Below, piece by piece: positions 34,937 to 43,989 of a DNA stretch of 64,000 bases. The DNA is from JBBATK01 sp044228285 (GTDB taxonomy: Bacteria > Bacteroidota > Ignavibacteria > Kapaibacteriales > NICIL-2), in assembly GCA_044228285.1 (NCBI GenBank), contig JBGAVD010000001.1:806001-870000 (forward strand), in the 5' to 3' direction. The notes beneath the pieces are model-generated. The model had not been told where the DNA came from. It worked only from the letters and a program-made list of their open reading frames with translations, and did not search any database. A program made the translations under genes and the position numbers. The first letter of the stretch is position 1. Each line of letters starts with the position of its first letter.

Positions 34937-36286
34937 CTAGGAAACTTTCGATTGTGCGGCTGATTCTGCATCCGAAGCTTTTGCGGCGACTCTTTTGCGA
35001 AAAGACTGAACCGCTTCCAATGCGTCAGGTATAGTGCGAAACAACTGTGAGAGCGGGAAGTGGAGGTCCGCTCGCACACTGATAACCAGCAAGAGAGCAA
35101 AGCACAATGAATAGGTTACGACGCCTAAGCTGATGTACTGCTCTGAATGCGCATATCCTGTTGCAAGAAACGTCCCAACACCTACCGTCGCACTCGTGCT
35201 GACGATAGCAAGAAGCTTCCATACTTTATGCAGCGCCAAGTCAACCGATTGCAGAATAAACAGTGGTAAGAACAAGGCTGCAACCAGCATGAGGTTGAAC
35301 TGAGAAGCAGCAGCCACATATTTCGCGCCAAGGAAGTGTACAATGAGCTCGGTACCGCCAAGCCAGAGAACAACAACCCCAAACACAGTCATCATCACAA
35401 GGAGGGAGATAGCCTTGGAAAAGACAACAATGATCTGTTCTCGCTTGTCGGCTGCTAACAACTTGACGGCTGTGGGATACATGAGTGAGATCCCAGCGTC
35501 TGTTGCTGTCTCAAACACTCTATACAGCATCTTTGCTGAATTGTAAACACCAGCAGCAGCGGTCCCGAAAAACGGTTGAATGAGGAACATGTCGAGCTGC
35601 CGAATGGAGTTGTTCAAAGCCATCATGAGAGCTTGAGGCAGACCAAAGGCGAGAATCTGCCCGAGACGTATGCTGCCCGAACGTTTAAACTCCATCATAT
35701 CGTATGATAGAAGAACGCTCATGACGGAACTACAGCCAATACCAATGAGCGAAATGAACTTCATGTCTTCGTAGTCTTTAAACGTCCCATTGCCGATCAT
35801 CCAAAAAGTCATGATGGCCATGCTGCCAAACCACATGAGGTCGGTAAAGAAGACGTCGCGCATACGCAGCTCGCGCATCATCAACTTCAAACCAAAGGAG
35901 CGGGGAAGTGTCAGCAGAACAAACCAAGGAAGTGTAGCTGCAACATCAGTGAAACGTGGTTCGTTGAAAACCTGCGCCAATGGAGCCTGGAAGAACATGA
36001 TGAGACCCGATAAGCCCAGCGAAATAGCAACGAGAAAAACCACCGAGATCAAATTCACACGTCCTCGATCTTCTTCTTTCACTCCAAATTGAATGATTGC
36101 CTGAAGTGCTGATCCATCACAAATGATCAATATCCATGTTTGAAGGGTAACAAGCTCAGAAGCTAAGCCCCACTCTTCAGGATGCAAGCGACCTATCTGC
36201 ATGAAGGTCACAGCGCCGTACAAAATGAAGATCATTTTGTCGAGCGCTGTCCATGACAGCTTAGATAAGTGCTCTCTAAATTTCAC
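34937..36286 (-). CDS. Oligosaccharide flippase (MOP superfamily), third copy
   Basis: About 449 residues from GTG 36286; TTG at 36325 is an alternative start adding 13 residues. About 12 hydrophobic segments are visible. The opening VKFREHLSKLSWTALDKM followed by a membrane helix, and the block LPWFVLLTLPRSFGLKLMMRE, match polysaccharide transporters of the Polysacc_synt_3 type, in which a second helix pair carries Arg residues near the lipid interface. The C-terminus is a charged tail. It is encoded directly after the heparinase-like gene (about 120 bp) and before ftsX, so it may flip the lipid-linked glycan that the heparinase-like protein modifies or trims. Confidence 0.83.
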   Translation of the reverse strand: MKFREHLSKLSWTALDKMIFILYGAVTFMQIGRLHPEEWGLASELVTLQTWILIICDGSALQAIIQFGVKEEDRGRVNLISVVFLVAISLGLSGLIMFFQAPLAQVFNEPRFTDVAATLPWFVLLTLPRSFGLKLMMRELRMRDVFFTDLMWFGSMAIMTFWMIGNGTFKDYEDMKFISLIGIGCSSVMSVLLSYDMMEFKRSGSIRLGQILAFGLPQALMMALNNSIRQLDMFLIQPFFGTAAAGVYNSAKMLYRVFETATDAGISLMYPTAVKLLAADKREQIIVVFSKAISLLVMMTVFGVVVLWLGGTELIVHFLGAKYVAAASQFNLMLVAALFLPLFILQSVDLALHKVWKLLAIVSTSATVGVGTFLATGYAHSEQYISLGVVTYSLCFALLLVISVRADLHFPLSQLFRTIPDALEAVQSFRKRVAAKASDAESAAQSKVS

Positions 36287-36405
36287 GGATTGAATGTAGT
36301 CTAACGATGAAACAAGACTTGCCAACGCGATGGACTGACTTTTTCAATCGCGTCGGCTTGCTGGCTGGCATGAATCGTCTGCCAAACCACAAATTTACAT
36401 GTAGC

Positions 36406-38535
36406 CTAGGCATTAACAACGCTAAGACAGCATTCTATAGTCTGCCTCTGGGTGCGAATCAGCACACAATGTGTTGCAAGGACCGCGCCATACTCTGGAG
36501 AATAGACACTTTGTTCTAGCTCAACTGGCTCATCGTTGCAGCTCAGCTCCAAAACTCGACCCTGACGCTCAATTCGAATGAGGTGTTCATGAACTCGAGT
36601 GATTCTGCATTCTGGTCGTAAATGGTAACGCACAACTTTCTTCTCTAGCCCCGCGAACTCGTCTACTACGCATACCTTTGCTTCGTGGAATTTGAGTTCC
36701 CGTATGCACGGCTTGTTAAAACCATGGTGTTGAGCGCGTACAATGTGTTCGTTACACTGCAAAACTTCTGCCTGTGCTTTATTCGAGCTTAACCAAAACA
36801 GGGTCTCAGAATTACCGCTGCTCCAGAGTTCCTGCTCTTCACCTTCTACTTGCAGACAGTTATGCAGCGCGGTAGAACGAAAGGTATTTCGTTGCTCTGG
36901 TAACGCAGTGTATACATAGGTACCTGGATCGCAAATGAGCTCAAGTCCATCTACAAACACACAGATGCTGAGCTGATCGTTGTGGGCGTGTCCACCTTTG
37001 CCATTCTGACCTATCGAACCCGCTCGCAAGAAAAGTTCATAGCGAGCTTTCGTCCACCTCCATAGACCAAAATCCGGTGCAGCATAATGGGTAGCAGCTC
37101 GCTCTGCGATGGGAAGCGGTTGAGAACCTTGGACTTGTTTCTGATCTCGACCTCGAGCCAGAAGCGATCGAATGATGCTAAATTCTGGACTGTCGAGTGG
37201 ATCCTGAGCCTGCTGAGACAAAGCAGCAAAACTCTGCACCAAATGATAGATATTAAGAGGTCGATCACTATGCTCTACTTGCCAATGAAAGGGAAGAAAG
37301 GCTAAGAAACGTCCACTGTCGTTGTCTCCAATCTGCGGAATGCAAAACGCAGAAGAGCTCGTGTTTAGGCTGAAGTCCGCAATTCGTGCGAGTGCTTTCT
37401 GAACGTCTGGAGCAAACATTCGTGACTCTAACTCAGGACATTGCTCGGCAAACACCCATGACCAAACGAGCATCTCCGCGCTGAGACGGTGGTAGGGCAG
37501 TGAAGCCTCAAAATTGCCGCCGTCTGGAAGGAATTGGTAAAGTGTCTCTCGTGCCAAGGCCTCATCCAAGAGCTCAATGAGCTGTCGGCGAAGACTACAG
37601 TCTTCCAAGTACGCCGCCGCCGCACCTAGACCAGCAAGGTTTGCTAGGTAGTGATTTGCTCGCATGCCGTCCGACCACTCAAGATGCTGCACAACATAGC
37701 GCGCATGTTCGTGAACGCTCGATCGGAAGACCTTTGCGAATTCCACGTCCGGTTCGGAGCGTATGCATAGAATATCGTATGCGACCAGCATATTGGCCAA
37801 TCGAATTGCAACATCCATAGGAGATTTCCACTGGATGCCGAAACCTGGAGGGTTCAAGCTGACAAAGTCCAGAAAGAGCGAGCGAAAGCAGTGCAGGTAC
37901 TCAGCCTGTTGTGAGACATCATCCGCCAAGCAATATGCGGCACTCAAGTGGAGTAGCGCATGCAGTCGACCCAAATCCCAGGGACCTTTAGGGTCTACTC
38001 CTTTGCCATTTCCTAAGGAGATCATGTCTGCCCACAATCCTTCACTCCAGGTGTACCCGCTTCTCATGTCACGCTGCCAGTCAATTGGGCTATGTGGCTG
38101 CTGAATCAAGCGCCAACGACGTTGAGACTCAGGAATGTTCTTCTCGTTTACAAGATATGCAATGAATTCACCTTCCGCATCCAGAGGGTAGGGGAAAGCT
38201 TCCTGTGTATATCGAAAGCCGCCCATGCCCTGTACCGGGCTCTCATGCAGAACGGGAATCCAGCCGCGTCCGCCAACAGGGAATTCACCTTTGCAATAGT
38301 GCTGAGCAGCTGCAAGAAGTTCTGCTTTGTGTGGAAGCAGACCATGCAAAGCACTGGTATCGATCAGGCGTCGTAGCCCTGCTGGCTCTGGGTCTGCTAG
38401 TGTAGTGGCGAGTTTCTGAGTCTTTGCAAAACGTTGCGCTGATTGCAGGCGCAAAGTCAGCTTGCGCAATATTTTCTTGAGCGCAATATTGCTTCCGCTG
38501 ACGCGGATTTGATGAAGACGAAATTGAAAATCCAT
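36406..38535 (-). CDS. Heparinase II/III-family protein
   Basis: 709 residues from ATG 38535 (MDFQFRLHQIR). Upstream in-frame TTG codons exist, but the family-like sequence starts here. There is no signal peptide, so it may be cytoplasmic or leave by another route. The N-terminal half is an alpha/alpha toroid with WDLGRLHALLHL and the NHYLANLAGLGAAAAYLED block, the usual place of the catalytic Asn-His. The C-terminal half is a beta-sandwich with GGHAHNDQLSICVF and CDPGTYVYTALPEQRNTFR, the hallmark of Heparinase_II_III. These proteins cleave uronic-acid-containing glycans by elimination. In biosynthetic loci they can trim or edit the polymer; the neighbouring flippase gene supports that reading here. 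Confidence 0.85.
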   Translation of the reverse strand: MDFQFRLHQIRVSGSNIALKKILRKLTLRLQSAQRFAKTQKLATTLADPEPAGLRRLIDTSALHGLLPHKAELLAAAQHYCKGEFPVGGRGWIPVLHESPVQGMGGFRYTQEAFPYPLDAEGEFIAYLVNEKNIPESQRRWRLIQQPHSPIDWQRDMRSGYTWSEGLWADMISLGNGKGVDPKGPWDLGRLHALLHLSAAYCLADDVSQQAEYLHCFRSLFLDFVSLNPPGFGIQWKSPMDVAIRLANMLVAYDILCIRSEPDVEFAKVFRSSVHEHARYVVQHLEWSDGMRANHYLANLAGLGAAAAYLEDCSLRRQLIELLDEALARETLYQFLPDGGNFEASLPYHRLSAEMLVWSWVFAEQCPELESRMFAPDVQKALARIADFSLNTSSSAFCIPQIGDNDSGRFLAFLPFHWQVEHSDRPLNIYHLVQSFAALSQQAQDPLDSPEFSIIRSLLARGRDQKQVQGSQPLPIAERAATHYAAPDFGLWRWTKARYELFLRAGSIGQNGKGGHAHNDQLSICVFVDGLELICDPGTYVYTALPEQRNTFRSTALHNCLQVEGEEQELWSSGNSETLFWLSSNKAQAEVLQCNEHIVRAQHHGFNKPCIRELKFHEAKVCVVDEFAGLEKKVVRYHLRPECRITRVHEHLIRIERQGRVLELSCNDEPVELEQSVYSPEYGAVLATHCVLIRTQRQTIECCLSVVNA

Positions 38536-38588
38536 GCTGCTTGTGGGGGGCAAATTAGCCTTTAAGGGGCTGCGCGGCAAGTACTGAG

Positions 38589-38596
38589 TATCTTTG
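38589..38596 (+). promoter_or_regulatory. Candidate Bacteroidota-type -7 element upstream of era
   Basis: TATCTTTG matches the TAnnTTTG -7 box of Bacteroidota housekeeping promoters exactly. No clear -33 TTTG is found at 19-21 bp. It would give a leader of about 170 nt containing the TTC-loop hairpin at 38612-38635. Confidence 0.3.
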
Positions 38597-38611
38597 TAGT
38601 GTCTTCTCTGT

Positions 38612-38635
38612 ATGCAGGCGCTTCGCGCTCTGCAT
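38612..38635. repeat. TTC-loop hairpin upstream of era
   Basis: ATGCAG-GCGC pairs with GCGC-T-CTGCAT (one bulged T) around a TTC loop. It lies in the divergent region between the heparinase-like gene and era, so it cannot be a terminator of either gene. Confidence 0.5.
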
Positions 38636-38772
38636 GATTTAGCAGTTGTAAGCCTAGCTTGAGTCGAGCAAGAGCTGTGCTTTGAGCTCCAATGTCAAAC
38701 GACTTTGGATGCGTCTGCAATCAAGGAGTGCCGCACTTTTGTAGTTGTATTGTTCACTGCTTTCTCTGTTCT

Positions 38773-39675
38773 ATGTCTAAGTTTGGCTACGTCGCAATCA
38801 TCGGTAAACCCAATGCCGGAAAGTCTACTCTCCTCAATGCTATTCTGGGTGAGCAGTTATCTATTGTGACTTCAAAGCCGGAAACCACCCGGCGTAACGT
38901 GGTTGGGATCTATTCGAGCGAAACCACTCAGGCTGTGTTTCTGGATACACCTGGTATCGTTCCTCGCCCAAAGTTCGAACTTCACCGTCAAATGCTTGGC
39001 TATATCCACCAAGCAATTGAAGAAGCGGATGTCGTGCTGGTCATTGTAGACATTACAGAGTCGCTTAAAACACTGCAATCAGTACTCAGTGATGACTTTC
39101 GTCGTGTGGTAAAGGAGAGTAAGAAGCCGTGTATTCTTGTGGTGAACAAGATGGACGTCTTAGAAGACAAAGCCGTTGCTATCCCAAAGATCCTAGAGCT
39201 AATGAAGCTTGACATCTTTGTCGACAATGTTGCCATCTCAGCTCAATACAACAAGTTCCTTGGTGAGTTGTTGAAAGTCATTGATCAACACTTGCCCGAA
39301 GGTGAGTTTGTCTACGATGCTGATCAACTCTCAACCCAACCAGAATTGTTCTTTGTTGCTGAGTACATTCGCGAGCAATGTTTCACCCTCTTCCGTGAAG
39401 AGATCCCTTACTCAACCGAGGTTAAGATTCTACAGTACACCGAACGTGAGAAAGGCAAGTGGAAGATTAGCGCTCAGATCATTGTTGATCGAGCTGCTCA
39501 AAAGGGTATCATGATCGGTTCGAAGGGAGCGTCACTGAAAGAACTGGGAACGCGTGCCCGCGCTCGAATCGAAGAGCATTTGGGTATGCCTGTGTTTCTT
39601 GAGTTACAAGTAGTGGTGAAGAATGAATGGCGCGATAAGCAAGATTACCTTCGCGACTTGGGCTATGAAATATAA
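38773..39675 (+). CDS. era: GTPase Era
   Basis: 300 residues from ATG 38773 (MSKFGYVAIIG). An in-frame ATG at 38692 would add a Cys-rich stretch foreign to Era. The GTPase domain shows G1 GKPNAGKS (11-18), the TTRRN switch region, DTPG and NKMD, then SAQ in place of the usual SA(L/K). The C-terminal KH domain has the IMIGSKGASLKELG signature (GxxG = GSKG), used to bind the 3' end of 16S rRNA. Era helps assemble the 30S subunit. It stands alone between a divergent heparinase-like gene and a convergent SpoIIE phosphatase gene. Confidence 0.96.
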   Translation: MSKFGYVAIIGKPNAGKSTLLNAILGEQLSIVTSKPETTRRNVVGIYSSETTQAVFLDTPGIVPRPKFELHRQMLGYIHQAIEEADVVLVIVDITESLKTLQSVLSDDFRRVVKESKKPCILVVNKMDVLEDKAVAIPKILELMKLDIFVDNVAISAQYNKFLGELLKVIDQHLPEGEFVYDADQLSTQPELFFVAEYIREQCFTLFREEIPYSTEVKILQYTEREKGKWKISAQIIVDRAAQKGIMIGSKGASLKELGTRARARIEEHLGMPVFLELQVVVKNEWRDKQDYLRDLGYEI

Positions 39676-39753
39676 GTACTTTCAAAACCAGTTATAAGAA
39701 GACAAGCAGTCGCTGACAATTCTTAAGACAGGACTGCCGCACTGATCTCTCCC

Positions 39754-41034
39754 TTATGTAGTCGCATAGAGATCACGCTTGATGATGACCAGTGTCTTAT
39801 CATCCGTATACACGCCGTGCGCAGAGAACTTCTGAACTTCTTCTAGCAGACCATATGCAAGGTCACGAGCTGATTCATTTCGACGGGCGTGAATAAACGC
39901 GCGCAAACGTGCTTCACCAAACTGTTCCTCATCTTCATTCTGAGCCTCGATAACTCCGTCCGTGAAAAGTAAAAGGATGTCACCGCGCTGCAAGTTCACT
40001 CCTTCAACGCGGAACTTCTGATGCGATGAGATACCCAGGATCGAACCTGTGGGTTCGAGAGCTACGCACGTTTGACTAGCAGCTTGGTAGTGCAATGGGG
40101 AACAGTGTCCTGCATTGCAGTACAACATCAATCCATTGTTCGACTGTGTGAGTTCACAGTAGCACAAGGTGACGAAGCGCTCGTAGGGAAAGGTGTCGTA
40201 GATGAGTGTGTTCAGACGAGAGATAAGCGACGTGATCTTAGTATGAAAGCCGATACCCATACGTATAGCGCCCGACACAAACAGCGCTTGAATAGCCGCA
40301 GGTAAGCCTTTGCTTGCCGCGTCGCTAATCACGATGCCAGTTCGCGCCTCGTCATCTTCATTTGTTGGATTGAGATAGTCGAAGTAATCTCCACCAACCA
40401 CCGAATCCGGTAATGAGATACCGAACACGCTGTACTCAAAGAACTCCAGTGTATGATCAGGTAACAGGGATCGCTGAATTTGCGATGCCTGATCGAGATC
40501 GCGCTTGATCTGTGCTTGTTGTTGCCGCAACGACATGTTTCTCAACGCGGTCGTCGTAGCGCTTGATATCACGGTCATTGTCGATGCAATATCATGCGCG
40601 AATTCAGCCGCATTGAAAGCCAAGACATAGCGAAAAAAGCGTTGAGAGTTTCTGCGCATGATCTCACCAACGCCTGTTGCAGCGAACTGCGTGATGCCAG
40701 TTGCTTGAAGGAGTGCATCTGTCTCCATGCCGCTGACAACGCGCTTCTCTACCAGTGAGCTAAAAATTGGCTGCTCCGAGATCTGCATATTGTAATCATC
40801 AGGGATGTGGGCAACCGAGCCAACCTGAAAGAGAAGATTGTAACGATCTTCTGAAGGGTCGAGCTCCCATATTCGGGCTCCTGACAATCCGAAATTCCCA
40901 CGCTCGCACAGATCGCCCACCAGCGTTTTGAGTAACGATTCCTCGTTGTCGAAGTGTCCAGCTAACAACTTATCGATCAGCTTATAGGTTTCACGCTGCG
41001 ACAGAGTGTTTGTATTTGTTCGAAGTTCTGCCAT
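39754..41034 (-). CDS. SpoIIE-type (PP2C) serine phosphatase with N-terminal sensor region
   Basis: 426 residues. The N-terminal 170 residues look like a GAF-type sensor. A helical linker (about 172-195) ends in the DLDQASQIQRSLLP motif seen before RsbU/SpoIIE domains. The phosphatase has the metal-binding Asp residues in VVGGDYFDYL, VISDAASKGLPAA, LLFTDGVIEAQN and DDKTLVII. It should dephosphorylate an anti-anti-sigma factor (STAS protein) in a partner-switching pathway, or a similar phosphoserine protein. No STAS or kinase gene is in the window. It is the last gene of a minus-strand group after an ABC ATPase gene, 11 bp away. Confidence 0.88.
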   Translation of the reverse strand: MAELRTNTNTLSQRETYKLIDKLLAGHFDNEESLLKTLVGDLCERGNFGLSGARIWELDPSEDRYNLLFQVGSVAHIPDDYNMQISEQPIFSSLVEKRVVSGMETDALLQATGITQFAATGVGEIMRRNSQRFFRYVLAFNAAEFAHDIASTMTVISSATTTALRNMSLRQQQAQIKRDLDQASQIQRSLLPDHTLEFFEYSVFGISLPDSVVGGDYFDYLNPTNEDDEARTGIVISDAASKGLPAAIQALFVSGAIRMGIGFHTKITSLISRLNTLIYDTFPYERFVTLCYCELTQSNNGLMLYCNAGHCSPLHYQAASQTCVALEPTGSILGISSHQKFRVEGVNLQRGDILLLFTDGVIEAQNEDEEQFGEARLRAFIHARRNESARDLAYGLLEEVQKFSAHGVYTDDKTLVIIKRDLYATT

Positions 41035-41045
41035 AAGTGGTGGTT

Positions 41046-41696
41046 CTATAAAGCGAGGTGTAACGGATGAGATGGAGTGCAGACTTCAAGGCTACGCGAG
41101 CATTGCGCGAGGTCTCGGTCTTCGTTAGTTGCGATAATGCAAACTCCCGAATGATACTCTTGTTCTTTGATGATGGTATACAGGCTTTGAATGCCTGCAT
41201 CATCGAGATTCGTCGTGGGTTCGTCGAGAAGTAATACATCAGGCGAATGATACAAAGCCAAGATGATCTTTGCTCGTTGCTTCATCCCGGAAGAGTAGGT
41301 GCGTAAGAGATCATTGCGACGTTCTGTGAGGCCGAAGCGCTCGATAAGCTGCTTGAGCGTGGATTCTGGTGTTGTGATCCCACGGAGTTGCGCGTCGAGG
41401 AGGCAGTGCTCCCACAGACTAAACTCATCGTACAATTGTAAGTAGGGCGATACGAAGCCAAGGCGCGAGCGAAGCTCGTCGCGATGAAGAAGAGTATCAT
41501 TGTGATACATCTCTATCGTACCGGAGCTCGGCGACAATACCGTTGCCAGCATTTTCATGACCGTCGACTTACCAGCACCATTACGACCTTTGAGCGCAAG
41601 AATCTCTTTGTCGCTCAATTCAAAGCTCAAGGGGGCGAAGACATCATGGAATCCGTCGTAACTCTTTCGTAAATCCTGTACTCGAAGGCTGTGCAT
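41046..41696 (-). CDS. ABC transporter ATP-binding protein (CcmA-like size)
   Basis: 216 residues, a single nucleotide-binding domain. Walker A is GRNGAGKST, the Q loop is in FVSPYLQLYDEF, the signature is YSSGMKQR (with SSGM for the common SGGQ), Walker B is VLLLDEPTTNLD, and the switch region has IIATNEDRDL, where the usual His is replaced by Asn, a notable change. It should power a transporter or export complex, but no membrane partner is adjacent. The gene lies between the metalloprotease and the SpoIIE phosphatase, with gaps of 3 and 11 bp, so all three are probably co-transcribed. CcmA or a general antibiotic/lipid exporter ATPase is possible. Confidence 0.85.
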   Translation of the reverse strand: MHSLRVQDLRKSYDGFHDVFAPLSFELSDKEILALKGRNGAGKSTVMKMLATVLSPSSGTIEMYHNDTLLHRDELRSRLGFVSPYLQLYDEFSLWEHCLLDAQLRGITTPESTLKQLIERFGLTERRNDLLRTYSSGMKQRAKIILALYHSPDVLLLDEPTTNLDDAGIQSLYTIIKEQEYHSGVCIIATNEDRDLAQCSRSLEVCTPSHPLHLAL

Positions 41697-41699
41697 GGA

Positions 41700-43415
41700 T
41701 TATTGTCTGATGAGGATCGTACCAACGTAGTTCTGGTCTTTGTATCCTATGCTGTACATGTACACTCCAGATTGCAAGTTCTGAGGCGTCGTCAGCCAAG
41801 TGACATAACGAACTCTAGCCTGAGCATCCGATATTACAGGAACATCTTCTGCGTAGGCAGGCACACCATCAAGACTGCTTATCGTCAAACGCACCTTTGC
41901 GTCTGAAGGAACCTGCTCTGAAATGGGAAAGTTGATTTGCTTATCGAAGGTGATGATGAACGGCTGTGGGTAGGGACTTTCAATCTGACTGACGGCAATA
42001 CCACCGTTGAGAAAGAGAGTGTCGTATCTGTCTGAGCCAGTTCCTTCAATACTGTAGAAGTAATCTGTTGTTCCTATGCGGTGATAGCCACTCTGTTGGA
42101 CGCGTGTAATCATCAGGCGCACGTCGATAGATGACATGGTCTTTGTGCCTAGATAGTTTACACCTGTATTCGTACAAAGAAAGTCAGCGGTATCCGCGGC
42201 GTGTGCTGCATCCGTCGAAAAGGTGCAGCGGATCATTTTGAATTGATACGGATAGAGCGAAAAGTCGTAGCTGAAGGGCTCGGTAAACGTGATGTTCTTG
42301 TTGTTGTCTTGGTACAGCATAGGCATGGATGCTGCGTTCGAGAGCGTATCGGCGGACAAAGGTGTTCGATGTCCGGTATGATACACAAAGGTCATAAAGC
42401 GCTTCCACTCTGCACCCAAACTTGAGCCCTTCTCGCGAAGCGCACTGTCCAATGCTAAGTAAGGGAAGATATCGCTGTGATCATACTGGATGGAACAGCT
42501 ACCAATGAGCTGCCACATACGTAGTACCGCTTCTGCATTCGAGTGCTCCTGCAGGTATTGAAAAAAGAAGGCATGCGCATAACCACTCGATGCTGGTTTG
42601 TCGGTGTTCGTTAGGAAGAATGAGTCTGTGTTATTCATCAGTAAGCGCAGGTACTGGAAGTAGTCAATAGAACCTGGAAACACTCGATGCTCCATCCAGA
42701 CGCTAGTAAGCTCTGGATAGGTGCGCGTACTGATATCACTGGCATAGGAAAACTGCACCAGGTGATGAAACTCATGGGCAAGAGTGACACGAAGTGCGGT
42801 GAAACCAGTATCAGCATAGACGCGTTTTCTTTTGCCATTGTCATCGCTTACGGAGTCGCTAATCGCAAAGTTGTTATCGATAACGAGAAAGCCAGAAGCG
42901 ACGTTCGTTGAGCTGTTACATGCCGAAGGCTTAGTATCTGTTTCGAAGGCTAATCCGTAGGCTCCGGAATAATGACTTCCGTCGATGATGGATCCAGGCG
43001 CTGAGCCAATTTGCATCAAGTATATATCGATATGTGCAGTGTCAAAGCCGTCAATGCGTGGGCGTTGAAAGCCCAAAACGTTGATCTCTTGTTCGTACAC
43101 ATAGTCAGCATAGTAAGCTGTAGAATCGACGAAATCTGGAATGCCGTTGCTATTTGCGTCACTAAGCGCGACAGCGCTTGCGCCGCTGATATCATAGTGG
43201 ATAAGGAATCGTCCACTTGGACTCACCACTTCTTTTTCAAGAGAAGGCCGCACAGCATTGAGAATACTAACTGAGCTACCACTTTTTAGGATCTTTTGTT
43301 TGACTACGCAATTGCGTTCAATGTCTGGGAAACCAGGTGGGTGGTCGTGAGCGGAAAGGGCAGCTGAGTTTGCAATCAAACAAAAGAGGCAAAGCAAGAA
43401 TAGGCGCAATCTCAT
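41700..43415 (-). CDS. Secreted zinc metalloprotease (MXAN_6640-like) with T9SS sorting domain
   Basis: 571 residues from ATG 43415, which opens a Sec signal (MRLRLFLLCLFCLIANS). The catalytic zincin motif is LAHEFHHLVQF (HExxH), with WMEHR downstream where such families have a third Glu or His ligand. A Ca-binding-like loop SDANSNGIPDFVD lies before it. The last 80 residues (RLTISSLDG, then LQSGVYMYSI, ending in TILIRQ) form a T9SS C-terminal sorting domain, so the protein should be exported to the surface or medium. Substrate is unknown. It is upstream of the ABC ATPase gene and 77 bp downstream of a small FN3-like protein gene. Confidence 0.8.
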   Translation of the reverse strand: MRLRLFLLCLFCLIANSAALSAHDHPPGFPDIERNCVVKQKILKSGSSVSILNAVRPSLEKEVVSPSGRFLIHYDISGASAVALSDANSNGIPDFVDSTAYYADYVYEQEINVLGFQRPRIDGFDTAHIDIYLMQIGSAPGSIIDGSHYSGAYGLAFETDTKPSACNSSTNVASGFLVIDNNFAISDSVSDDNGKRKRVYADTGFTALRVTLAHEFHHLVQFSYASDISTRTYPELTSVWMEHRVFPGSIDYFQYLRLLMNNTDSFFLTNTDKPASSGYAHAFFFQYLQEHSNAEAVLRMWQLIGSCSIQYDHSDIFPYLALDSALREKGSSLGAEWKRFMTFVYHTGHRTPLSADTLSNAASMPMLYQDNNKNITFTEPFSYDFSLYPYQFKMIRCTFSTDAAHAADTADFLCTNTGVNYLGTKTMSSIDVRLMITRVQQSGYHRIGTTDYFYSIEGTGSDRYDTLFLNGGIAVSQIESPYPQPFIITFDKQINFPISEQVPSDAKVRLTISSLDGVPAYAEDVPVISDAQARVRYVTWLTTPQNLQSGVYMYSIGYKDQNYVGTILIRQ

Positions 43416-43492
43416 ACAGTCGCTCAAAGGGAGTATTCTCAGGAAAGTTAGGCTGATAGCAAACGAATTCGGATGGCTCACAAGAGCGGATG

Positions 43493-43927
43493 TTACTTGA
43501 ACATCTCTTTAATCATACCCCAGGTACGACGTACACTGCTGACGTTGTGCACCACGGTCGATAGCGACGAGTATGAAGTACTGTTGTCGCTGCCAATGAT
43601 CTTCAGGCGGTAGTAGGTAGAGCCAGCACTGACCTTGGGCTGACCTTCGCCAGACTTCATCAACACATCGCTGTCTACATATCGATAGAGTTGATATGCG
43701 CCGCGGGAATCAACGGTGTTGACGAGTCGAAAGTTTTGTCCGTCGGTTGATCGCTCAATCTCATAACGGACAACACTCTTCTCAGTAGAACATCTCCACT
43801 CGACAACGACGTTGTTTCCATCGGCCTTCGTTGTGAAGAAATCGATAGAATATTCGGCTGCTAGCACTGTTCCACAAAAGAGCAGGCTGAGGAGCAAAAC
43901 ACGGGATATGTTCTTAAGGAGATTCAC
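43493..43927 (-). CDS. Small secreted FN3-like protein
   Basis: 144 residues from GTG 43927. A signal peptide (about 1-24, ending VLA-A) is followed by one beta-sandwich domain of about 100 residues with VEWRCSTEKSVVRYEIERS and STYYRLKIIG, the pattern of fibronectin-III/T9SS-associated domains of Bacteroidota in which 'YEIERS.DG..F' recurs. A basic helix (about 130-144) ends it. There is no sorting domain, so it may be periplasmic. It precedes the metalloprotease gene on the same strand, so the two may be co-expressed. Confidence 0.7.
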   Translation of the reverse strand: MNLLKNISRVLLLSLLFCGTVLAAEYSIDFFTTKADGNNVVVEWRCSTEKSVVRYEIERSTDGQNFRLVNTVDSRGAYQLYRYVDSDVLMKSGEGQPKVSAGSTYYRLKIIGSDNSTSYSSLSTVVHNVSSVRRTWGMIKEMFK

Positions 43928-43989
43928 GAAGCAAAATTACTCGAAGAAGTGTTACAGACAAGAAGAATTTATTAGTGAATTTGCATTCT

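Noticed and set aside
34041..41696. FtsX permease (34041) and ABC ATPase (41046) as a transporter pair
   Set aside because: They are 6 kb apart in different transcripts, and the ATPase lacks FtsE features.
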